Shown one piece after another: positions 1-6,700 of a DNA stretch of 9,409 nucleotides. The DNA is from an uncultured beta proteobacterium. GTDB taxonomy: Bacteria > Pseudomonadota > Gammaproteobacteria > Burkholderiales > Burkholderiaceae_C. Position 1 is the first letter of the stretch. Each line of letters begins with the position of its first letter. A model generated the notes under the pieces. That model saw only the letters and a program-made list of their open reading frames with translations. It searched no databases and was not told where the DNA came from. Location of the stretch: positions 1 through 9,409 of the forward strand of contig CAIQEX010000205.1 of NCBI GenBank assembly GCA_903870955.1, written 5' to 3'. Position numbers and translations under genes: made by a program.

Positions 1-363
1 CGGCTTAAAGAGGTGGGCGTGGTGCTGGCGCTGGATGATTTTGGTACCGGCTATTCGAGTCTGAGCCAACTCAAAGGCCTGCCGCTGGACAACCTGAAAC
101 TGGACCAGTCATTTGTGCGTGGTTTACCGGATGACAGCGACGACCTGGCCATCTGCACCGCCGTCATCGCCATGGGGCGTGCACTGGGACTGAAGGTGAT
201 TGCCGAGGGCGTGGAAACCACCGAACAGTTGGCGGTACTGCGCAAATTGGGCTGCGATGTGGGGCAGGGCTATTTATTCGCGCGGCCGATGCCTGCTCAG
301 CAGTTTCTTGAATTCATGCAAAGGCATGACAACAGCGAAGTCACCGCCTTTTCAGCGTTGTAG
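1..363 (+). CDS. EAL-domain cyclic-di-GMP phosphodiesterase, C-terminal fragment
   Basis: The reading frame is open from base 1 and ends at TAG 361-363, giving 120 visible codons; the start lies outside the window. The fragment is the C-terminal half of an EAL domain, the family that hydrolyses cyclic di-GMP to pGpG. Visible hallmarks are DDFGTGYSSL (fragment residues 12-21, the acidic metal-binding pair), the catalytic-type lysine in LKLDQSFV (about residue 33), AEGVET (the conserved glutamate) and GQGYLFARPMP near the end. All residues expected in this half are present, so this part looks competent. The name-giving ExL motif and any upstream GGDEF, PAS or membrane domains cannot be seen. 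A short polar tail follows the domain, with no further domain. The gene converges on the CMD-family gene with 14 bp between stops, and no terminator hairpin fits in that gap. Many EAL proteins are the C-terminal part of GGDEF-EAL proteins; whether that holds here is unknown. Confidence 0.93.
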   Translation, partial: RLKEVGVVLALDDFGTGYSSLSQLKGLPLDNLKLDQSFVRGLPDDSDDLAICTAVIAMGRALGLKVIAEGVETTEQLAVLRKLGCDVGQGYLFARPMPAQQFLEFMQRHDNSEVTAFSAL

Positions 364-377
364 TCCAGACGGGTTTT

Positions 378-935
378 TCAGGCTGCGATGTTGGACTCAG
401 GTGCCACTTGCAGGGCTTCCAGAAAACGCGAAACCATGTTGTAGGCGGCAATCACACCGACGAGTTCCACCAAGGCCTGTGTGGAATGCAACGCCACCTG
501 GGCACGCGCAAAGCTGGCATCGCTGACCTGCACATTGCGCGTCATCTCCAGGGTCAATTGCATCACCGCACGCTCGGCCTCACTGAACACGGCCACGTCT
601 TGCAACGCGGCAGCATAGTCCGGCAATCGCTCCAACTGCTCTTGCGTACCACCGGCTGCAAGCCACTCGGGCGCATGCTGCAACAGTTCGTAATCCGCGC
701 GGTTCAGCACCGCCACCGCACAGATCGCCAACTCGCGTAACCGGGCGTCCAGCGACAACGCGTTACGCACCGCGCCCAGAAAACCGTTCCAGCCCACGGC
801 AAACGCCGGGCTGTTGAGCAACATGCGGTCCAGGTTTAGCAGGGTGCCACCGCGTCGTTTGCGAATGGCTTGCACCACCTCAACCGGCCCAAGTTGCGCA
901 TCCGGCACCGTGGGGATTCGGGTTGTATCGGTCAT
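378..935 (-). CDS. Carboxymuconolactone decarboxylase (CMD) family protein
   Basis: This 185-residue all-helical protein is the last gene of the importer operon, starting 2 bp after the ATPase stop. The CMD/AhpD-like signature runs over about residues 60-95: an RLRELAI segment (E68), then ADYELLQH with E83 and H87, the acidic and histidine positions typical of CMD-type proteins. The C-terminal half has the usual second helical part, ending in VELVGVIAAYNMVSRFLEAL. The only cysteine is C72, so the CxxC redox pair of AhpD alkylhydroperoxidases is absent and a thiol peroxidase-reductase role is unlikely. Family members include gamma-carboxymuconolactone decarboxylase of protocatechuate degradation, but many homologues of this length have no assigned reaction. 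Being co-transcribed with an ABC importer suggests it acts on the imported compound or a product of it; that is inference. The ribosome site before ATG 935 is weak (GGCGGCAG, rather far upstream). The family assignment is firm; the reaction is unknown. Confidence 0.88.
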   Translation of the reverse strand: MTDTTRIPTVPDAQLGPVEVVQAIRKRRGGTLLNLDRMLLNSPAFAVGWNGFLGAVRNALSLDARLRELAICAVAVLNRADYELLQHAPEWLAAGGTQEQLERLPDYAAALQDVAVFSEAERAVMQLTLEMTRNVQVSDASFARAQVALHSTQALVELVGVIAAYNMVSRFLEALQVAPESNIAA

Positions 936-937
936 GC

Positions 938-1732
938 TTAGTCGACTGCCGCCACCAACTCGGCATCGTGGTGCCGCTGCTGCTCTTCCATGACCAACTG
1001 GCCTAACTCGCGTTTCAAGCTGTTGAAGGCGGGCGAGGATGGATCACGCAGGCGCGGCAGGTCCACCAACAGGTCGCGCTTGACGGTGCCGGGCCGGTAG
1101 GTCATGACCACAATGCGGTCAGCCAGGTAAATGGCTTCTTCGATGCTGTGGGTCACAAAAATGACCGTCTTGCCAAGCTCGGACCAGATGCGCAGCAACT
1201 CGTCCTGCAGGTTGCGCCGGGTCAGCGCATCGAGCGCGCCAAAGGGTTCGTCCATCAGCATGATGGGGGAGTCCAGCGCCAGGATGCGGGCAATCGCCAC
1301 GCGCTGGCGCATGCCGCCCGACAGGTCTTTGGGATAGCGGTTGCGAAAATCAGTCAGTCCCAACTTGGCCAAGAGCGTGGTCACCGTGTCATGGATCTGC
1401 GCGGCAGGCGTTCCCTTGATTTCCAGTCCGAAGGCAATGTTTTTTTCGACTGTCATCCAGGGGAAGAGCGCATATTCCTGGAACACCATGCCCCGGTCCG
1501 GACCGGGGCCGGTCACCGTTTTTCCGTCCGCCGTGATGCTGCCGCTGGTGGGCAACGAGAAACCGGCGATGGCGTTGAGCAGGGTCGACTTGCCACAGCC
1601 CGAGGGGCCGAGCAAACACACGAACTGGCCTTGTGGAATATCCAGCGCAATGTCTTTGAGGGCGACCACTTCGCGGTCGGCACTGGAGAAGATTTTGTTG
1701 ACGCCCTTCACGGCGATATGTGTTGCGCTCAT
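938..1732 (-). CDS. ABC importer ATPase, SsuB/TauB/NrtD-like
   Basis: A 264-residue cytoplasmic ATPase that should power uptake through the permease encoded just upstream. All nucleotide-binding motifs are intact: Walker A GPSGCGKST (residues 42-50), Q-loop FQEYALFPW (Q85), signature LSGGMRQR (137-144), Walker B with MDEPFGALD (catalytic E162) and the H-loop histidine in VTHSIEEA (H195). The LFPW after the Q-loop and the overall length fit the nitrate/sulfonate/taurine ATPase family. The frame stays open to an ATG at 1750, but the start at 1732 is preferred: a GGAG lies 7 nt upstream of it, and it follows the permease TGA by one base, whereas 1750 would overlap the permease. The C-terminal tail (about residues 215-264) is short and polar and holds no regulatory domain. 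The substrate cannot be told from an ATPase of this family. Confidence 0.95.
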   Translation of the reverse strand: MSATHIAVKGVNKIFSSADREVVALKDIALDIPQGQFVCLLGPSGCGKSTLLNAIAGFSLPTSGSITADGKTVTGPGPDRGMVFQEYALFPWMTVEKNIAFGLEIKGTPAAQIHDTVTTLLAKLGLTDFRNRYPKDLSGGMRQRVAIARILALDSPIMLMDEPFGALDALTRRNLQDELLRIWSELGKTVIFVTHSIEEAIYLADRIVVMTYRPGTVKRDLLVDLPRLRDPSSPAFNSLKRELGQLVMEEQQRHHDAELVAAVD

Positions 1733-1733
1733 C

Positions 1734-2558
1734 TCAATGCTCCAGACCACGGTGCCAGCGCAGCAAATAGTTATTCAGCTTGTTCACGCCCATGTCGATG
1801 GCCAGACCCAGCATGCCAATGCTGATCATGCCGGCGATGATTTTGTCGGACCAGAAATACTCCCGCGCTTCCAGAATGCGAAAGCCCAGGCCGTTGTTCA
1901 CGGCGATCATCTCGGACACGATCACCACGATGAACGAGGTGCCGATGCCGATGCGCACACCCGACAGAATGTAGGGCACGGAGGCCGGCAAAATAACGCG
2001 CAAAAATAAGGTGCTCTGGTTGGCCCCCAGGTTGCGGGCCGCCCGCAAATAAATGCCGTCCACATGGCGCACACCGGCGATGGTGTTGATCAGCACCGGA
2101 AAGAAGGCACCAATCGAAATCAGGAAGATGGCTGGCGGATTGCCCAGCCCAAACCACAAAATCGCCAACGGGATGTAGGCAATCGGCGGGATCGGGCGCA
2201 ACACCTGCGCCAGCGGGTTGAGCCAGGCATAAACGCGTGGGCTGGCCCCCATGACCAGACCCAGCGGCAGGGCCAGACCGGCGCCCACACAGAAGCCCAC
2301 CACCACCCGGTACATGCTGCCAGAGGCATCCAGAATCAACTCGCCGGAGATCGCCCAGGCCAGCCAGTTGCCACCGGTTTCCGCAAAGGATTTGGCGGGC
2401 AACAGGTAGGCCACCCAGCGGGTCAACACAGCCCACGGGGAGGGCAGCACATGCTCGTTGACCCAGCCCAGGCTGCAGGCGGATTGCCAGATGGCGATCA
2501 GGACGATGGGCACAATGACCCCGGCGCCGACGTCGCGCCAATTGAAGGCTTTGCTCAT
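1734..2558 (-). CDS. ABC importer permease, SsuC/TauC/NrtB-like (binding-protein-dependent transport inner-membrane component)
   Basis: A 274-residue integral membrane protein forming the translocation pore, expected as a homodimer in the inner membrane. Hydrophobic segments lie at about residues 11-28, 84-105, 126-138, 142-162, 205-221 and 239-256. The coupling-helix EAA loop that docks on the ATPase is clear at about 171-191 (AARNLGANQ, then VILP), followed by the usual PYILSGVRIGIG. Between the first helix and the SMYRVVVGF segment there is a loop of about 45 residues (about 37-81), longer than the short linker of SsuC-type permeases, so this is probably a different branch of the family. 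The gene starts 6 bp after the binding-protein stop with no strong ribosome site, which suggests translational coupling. Its last codons contain the ribosome site of the ATPase gene. The family is certain; the transported compound is not known. Confidence 0.94.
   Translation of the reverse strand: MSKAFNWRDVGAGVIVPIVLIAIWQSACSLGWVNEHVLPSPWAVLTRWVAYLLPAKSFAETGGNWLAWAISGELILDASGSMYRVVVGFCVGAGLALPLGLVMGASPRVYAWLNPLAQVLRPIPPIAYIPLAILWFGLGNPPAIFLISIGAFFPVLINTIAGVRHVDGIYLRAARNLGANQSTLFLRVILPASVPYILSGVRIGIGTSFIVVIVSEMIAVNNGLGFRILEAREYFWSDKIIAGMISIGMLGLAIDMGVNKLNNYLLRWHRGLEH
1740..1743 (-). promoter_or_regulatory. Ribosome binding site that sets the ATPase start
   Basis: GGAG on the minus strand, 7 nt before the ATG at 1732 and inside the final codons of the permease gene. 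It favours the internal start at 1732 over the upstream in-frame ATG at 1750. Confidence 0.75.
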
Positions 2559-2564
2559 GGCGGA

Positions 2565-3539
2565 TTACTTGACGTTGAGGGACTTTTTGGCGGCGTCGAG
2601 CAAATCGGTCTTAACCCATTCGGTGGCGACCGGGGGTTTGTCCATCTTGCCGATGCCGTACTTCACCATCAGGTCGGTCGAGACCTGAATGTGCGCAGGC
2701 GTGATGTCAAAGCTATAGGGCGAGTTGTCGATGGCATCATCAAAATCGTCCTTGGTGATCTGGCCCTTGAACACGGTTTGTGTCACATATTTTTCAGCCG
2801 TGGCTTTGTTGTCGATAAAGGTCTTGGTGGCTTCGACAAAGCAGCGCATGAACTTTTCAGCCAAAGGGCGGCGCTCTTTGTAAAACTTCTCGGTCATCAC
2901 CAGGGTGCGCACCGGCTCGCCGATCGGCGTGTCGTAGGGCTTGATGATTTCCACGCCAAAGTTCTTGTTCAATGCCTGCGAAGCCTGCGGCTCGGTCTGC
3001 ATGATGGCATCCAGATTTTTGCCGATCAGGGCAGCGTTCAAATCCGGGTACGACAGATAAATCAACTGCACGTCCTTGCCCGGAGCGTCCGACGAGCTGA
3101 GGCCGTTCTGGCCCAGCTCGGTGGCCAGCAGCAGTTCCTGGATGCTGCCGCGCGTCACACCGACCTTTTTGCCTTTCAGGTCTTTCACGGTCTTGATGCC
3201 GGCATCAGGCCGTGCCACCAGACGCGCACCGCCCTTGGCAAAGCCGGCCACGATGTAAATCGGTATGCCTTTGGCGCGCCCGGAGATGGCGGCCTCGGAG
3301 GCGGTGGCCCCCACATCCAGCTCACCGGCGATGATGGCCTGCATCACGTCCAGGCCTTTGGCAAAGGTGCTTTCTGTCACCTGAATGCCGCACTTGGGGG
3401 CGATTTCCTTGATGTAGGAAATGGCGGCAAAGTGCGCCAGTTTGAGGTTGCCAAGACGAATCACATCGTCGGCGGCATGAACGGAAAAAGTCGCCAGGGT
3501 GGCACAGGCCAACAGTCCTGCAGCAAAAGGTTTGAACAT
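2565..3539 (-). CDS. ABC importer periplasmic substrate-binding protein, NMT1/TauA/SsuA-like
   Basis: A 324-residue secreted protein and first gene of the importer operon. The N-terminus is a signal peptide: a lysine at residue 3, a hydrophobic stretch, and a likely signal peptidase I cut after VHA (residue 22), leaving a mature protein that begins ADDVIRLGN. An LLAC at residues 9-12 resembles a lipobox, but the hydrophobic core continues past the cysteine, so a soluble periplasmic protein is more likely. The mature part has the two-lobe pattern of NMT1/THI5-like and TauA/SsuA proteins: an early LGNLKLAHFAA strand-helix, GELDVGATASEAAI, VKDLKGKKVGV and a hinge region near PYDTPIGEPVRTLV. The frame is open to ATG 3617, but ATG 3539 is chosen because GAGG lies 6 nt before it and it places the signal peptide at the N-terminus; ATG 3551 is a weaker alternative. 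The ligand may be a sulfonate, nitrate, an aromatic acid or another small molecule; sequence alone does not decide. Confidence 0.93.
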   Translation of the reverse strand: MFKPFAAGLLACATLATFSVHAADDVIRLGNLKLAHFAAISYIKEIAPKCGIQVTESTFAKGLDVMQAIIAGELDVGATASEAAISGRAKGIPIYIVAGFAKGGARLVARPDAGIKTVKDLKGKKVGVTRGSIQELLLATELGQNGLSSSDAPGKDVQLIYLSYPDLNAALIGKNLDAIMQTEPQASQALNKNFGVEIIKPYDTPIGEPVRTLVMTEKFYKERRPLAEKFMRCFVEATKTFIDNKATAEKYVTQTVFKGQITKDDFDDAIDNSPYSFDITPAHIQVSTDLMVKYGIGKMDKPPVATEWVKTDLLDAAKKSLNVK

Positions 3540-3545
3540 GAATTG

Positions 3546-3549
3546 CCTC
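3546..3549 (-). promoter_or_regulatory. Ribosome binding site that sets the substrate-binding protein start
   Basis: GAGG (within GATGAGG) on the minus strand, 6 nt before the ATG at 3539. The longer in-frame options at 3551 and 3617 have no comparable site. The longest one would put a charged, non-hydrophobic leader in front of the signal peptide. Confidence 0.75.
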
Positions 3550-3564
3550 ATCTTGTGTTTATGA

Positions 3565-3584
3565 CCCCATGCGGCTGCGTGGGG
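3565..3584. repeat. Imperfect 20-bp inverted repeat in the importer leader
   Basis: Two 10-nt arms with no loop; 8 of 10 positions pair, with outer CCCCA/TGGGG complementary. It lies 26-45 bp upstream of the substrate-binding protein ATG. It could be an operator. As an RNA hairpin it is better on the plus strand (the two mismatches become G-U pairs) than in the operon's own transcript. It may also be a chance feature in GC-rich DNA. Confidence 0.35.
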
Positions 3585-3648
3585 CTCGGGGTCCGATTCT
3601 GTCACCACCCCGGGCATCGCGCATCTGTAGAACTACCCATAAGACGCT

Positions 3649-3665
3649 GTGACGAAGCCCGTCAC
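3649..3665. promoter_or_regulatory. Candidate operator, GTGACG-N5-CGTCAC
   Basis: A perfect 6-bp inverted repeat with a 5-bp spacer, close to the middle of the divergent region: about 110 bp from the importer start and about 130 bp from the kinase start. The size and symmetry fit a dimeric regulator site. A further GTCAC half-site occurs at 3601-3605. The regulator is unknown and none is encoded in the window apart from the kinase, which has no DNA-binding domain in its visible part. Confidence 0.35.
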
Positions 3666-3760
3666 TTACCCGCGCCAAGCTGCGACATTGGCTATAGACT
3701 TGGTCGCTTCAGTCGCTGACACAGGTTCATGCGGCATTCGCCCCTGGGGGGAGCAAACAA

Positions 3761-3778
3761 ACGATCGATCCGGATCGT
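3761..3778. repeat. Inverted repeat just upstream of the hybrid-kinase start
   Basis: ACGATC (3761-3766) pairs with GATCGT (3773-3778), and an overlapping perfect 12-bp palindrome CGATCCGGATCG covers 3766-3777. The element ends 17 bp before ATG 3796. It could be a regulator site or a leader hairpin close to the translation start. The short GATC-rich composition makes chance occurrence quite possible. Confidence 0.3.
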
Positions 3779-3795
3779 CGAATGGACCCCTGACT

Positions 3796-6700
3796 ATGTC
3801 TCTACCCCCCGCGCCAAGCCCCGGCGATTTTTCAGAAGTGTCCTTACTCAGCGTAGGTCTCTTCGCAGACTATTTGCATGCACACGACGCACGCGGACAG
3901 AACTGGCTGCTGCGGGTGCTTAAAAGTGGCCTGGGCGACCGGGCCGCGCACCGGCGATTTCGCAAGGGCATCACCCTGCAACACAGCGCGAAGGGCCGGG
4001 GTGTTGCAAATGACCCACGCTTGATCAGCTACGAGGGCATGCCCTGCATGGCATTGCTGAGCGACTGTGGTTTGCCATTGCAACTGCAGCTCAGCACGCA
4101 GCCATGGCCGGTCGAGCGGGCCTTGCGCCTGGCCGCTGATATTGCCGAGGGTCTGGAGCGCGTGCACAGCCGGGGTCTGGTGCATGGCAACCTGTCGCCC
4201 AGCACCATTTTGTGGAACCCGGACACACAAATCGCCAGCCTCCACAATTTCGACTTGGCGCGCACCCGCAATGATGCGCAGGGTTCCGACTTCTTCAACC
4301 GAAGCGTCGAGACAGACCCGGCCTGCATGCCGCCTGAATGCAGCGGTCGCATGAACCGATTTGTGGACTCGCCAGCCGACCTGTACGCGCTTGGCGTCGT
4401 GGTGTACCGGCTGGTCGCCGGCAAATATCCGTTCGAAGCCAGCGACGCACTGGGCTGGCTACACGCCCATGTGGCATTGCGCCCACGCAGCTTGAATGCA
4501 GCCGCGCCATCGACGCCGGAGATGCTCTCGCGCATCGTGGCCCGGCTTCTGGAAAAAATGCCTGAACAGCGCTACCAAAGCGCCTGGAGCCTGAAGACGG
4601 ACGTGCAGCACTGCCTGCAAGCACTGGCTTCAAGCGATCACATCCCGATTTTCCCGCTCGGGGCAGAAGATTTCTCCGGCCAACTGCGCCATCCCAGCCG
4701 CCTGTATGGCCGGGAAGAACCCCTGGAAGCGTTGAGCCAGGCGCTGGAACAAGTGCGCGAGGGTGCCAGCGTGAGCGTTTGCATTACGGGCTACTCAGGC
4801 GTTGGCAAATCGGCGCTGGTGGGCGACATCCGCAGCAAACTGCTGCTGGAGGGCGGCTATTTCGTGGGCTCCAAGACCGATGCCTTCCGGCGCAACCAAC
4901 CCTATTCGGCGCTAACCCAGGCGCTGGAAATTTTGAGTGCCCAGTTGCGCGAGAAAGACGAGGATGCCCAATCCATCTGGATCGAAAAGCTGAAACTCGC
5001 CCTGGGTAAGGACCTTCCCTATTTGCTGCTACTGGCCCCCTCCCTGGTCGAGCTGATGGGCGTGCGCCGGGAGACGCCGGAACCGGAAGCATCGCATTTT
5101 CAAGGTGGCTTTTTCCGGGCAACCAAGGTGTTTTTGCAGCTGTTTGCCGACCGCGGCACGCCGCTGATCCTGTTTGTCGATGACCTGCACGGGGCTGACC
5201 CGGCGACGCTGGCGGTGCTGGAACAGCTGATGCTGGACCGCACGCTGCAACACGTGATGCTGGTGCTGACGTATCGCGACAATGAATTGGAAGCCAACGA
5301 AACCTTGAGCCAGCTGTTGCTAAGGCTGCAGGCCGCAGGACGTGCACCGCGCACGCTGCAGCTCAATGGGCTGGACGAAGAAAGCATTTCCGAATGGCTG
5401 GGCGATGTGCTGCAGGGAGCCGATCAGTTCTTGCAACCACTGGCGCACCTGATCGCGCGCAAAACTGCGGGGAATCCGTTTTTTGTGCACCGTTTCCTCG
5501 GCTTTGCAGTGCAACAGAACTGGCTGCAATTCGACCCCAAGGTGCGGCAATGGACCTGGGATTCCGCAGCCATTAAGTCCAGCGCGTTGACCGACAACGT
5601 GGTGGAAATGCTGCTCGTCCAGATGCAGCAATTGCCCCCAGCCCAGGGACTTCTGCTGGCCACCGCCGCCGTGGTGGGCGTGGAGTTTCAGGCCGCTGAG
5701 GTCGGTGCCTTGCAAAAACTGACTCCGGCAGCCCTCTGGGTCGCCATTGATCGTTTGTGCGCGCAGGGTTATCTGCGCAATGTGCAGCGTGGGCTGTATG
5801 CCTTCAACCATGACCGCATTCAGGAAGTCGCGCTGTGCCTGCTGGATCAACCCGCCCGACGTGTCCTGCACCAGCACATTGCGCGCCAAATACTCCAGAT
5901 GAATGAAGAGGCGCGCCAACGCCGTTTGTTTGAACTGCTGGGACATCTGGCGGCCTCGCTGGATGCGCACAGTGAACCGGCCGAGCTGCTCCGCTATGCC
6001 GAGCTTGCGGTGCAAGCCGCCCAACGCGCACTCCAATCCAACGCTTCGGTACAGGGACGTCACTTTGCCGAGGACGCGCTAAAGCTGTTGGGTATGCGCA
6101 CCTGGACGAGCTATGCGGATGTGGCCTTCTCCCTGCACGGCCTGGCGCAACAATGTGCCTACCGAAGTGCGGCTTTTGACGCGGCGCAATTCCATTACGA
6201 GCAATTGCTGAGTCACCCCAGCGACCCCCTCGAAATGGGCGCAGCACATCTGTGCGCCATCAACCAGCTGACCATGCGCGGTGATTACGCGCGCGCCACA
6301 CAACTCGGCCTGCAAGCCCTGGAATCGCTGGGCGTTACCATCCATTTGGACAACCTGCGCAGTGAGGCGACCGTCGACCTGCAGCGCTATCACACCTTGG
6401 TGAACGAGCTGGGCTATGACGCCATTCTTGGGCTCGAGAACAGCACGGATCCGCGCTTTAACGAAGTGGTGTCGCTGATGGGTGGCATCGCCATTCCCAC
6501 ATTTTTCACCGACCCGGTACTGGCAACCGTGCTGGGCCTGCGTGCAGCCATTTTTTCCATGGAAAGCGGCCAGACCGGTGGTGTGGCGTTTTTATGGTCC
6601 ATCGTTGGCGGCGCCTATATTGCGCTGCAGGGTGACTACCAGTCCGGCACCCGCACCACCCGCTTTGCCATGCGTATGGCGCAAGCGCAGGGCAATGCGG

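Larger units (their letters stand above)
3540..3795. promoter_or_regulatory. Divergent intergenic region between the importer operon and the giant hybrid kinase
   Basis: These 256 bp lie between two outward-facing genes and must hold the promoter of the importer operon (minus) and very likely that of the kinase (plus). No convincing -35/-10 pair with 16-18 bp spacing is seen on either strand. A lone TATAGA at 3693-3698 (+) lacks a matching -35 box, and no sigma-54 GG/GC element stands out. Three inverted repeats are present (3565-3584, 3649-3665, 3761-3778) and are listed separately. No small gene is supported here: the open frames that cross it are continuations of antisense shadows or the upstream extension of the kinase frame. 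Confidence 0.7.

Noticed and set aside
361..385. Possible bidirectional terminator between the EAL and CMD genes
   Set aside because: Only a short T-run (GGGTTTTT) is present, without a GC-rich stem. The 14-bp gap cannot hold a hairpin without lying in coding sequence.
1148..2009. Overlapping plus-strand open frames opposite the ATPase and permease
   Set aside because: The opposite strand encodes intact Walker, signature and EAA motifs. These frames are shadows.
3531..3551. Binding protein as a lipoprotein (LLAC lipobox)
   Set aside because: The cysteine sits only 12 residues in and is followed by more hydrophobic sequence and a good VHA-A signal peptidase I site, so type I export is the better reading.
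2064..3719. 551-codon plus-strand open frame
   Set aside because: It lies antisense to the permease and binding-protein genes, whose products have clear family motifs. Its translation is rich in G, H, Q and R with no recognisable domain, which is typical of a shadow frame in GC-rich DNA.
3741..3751. CCCCTGGGG stretch as a terminator or operator
   Set aside because: There are only four paired bases with a one-base loop and no T-run; it is too short to distinguish from composition.
3729..3923. 64-codon plus-strand frame at the start of the kinase region
   Set aside because: It overlaps the kinase start in another frame, and its arginine-rich translation has no supporting ribosome site or recognisable feature.
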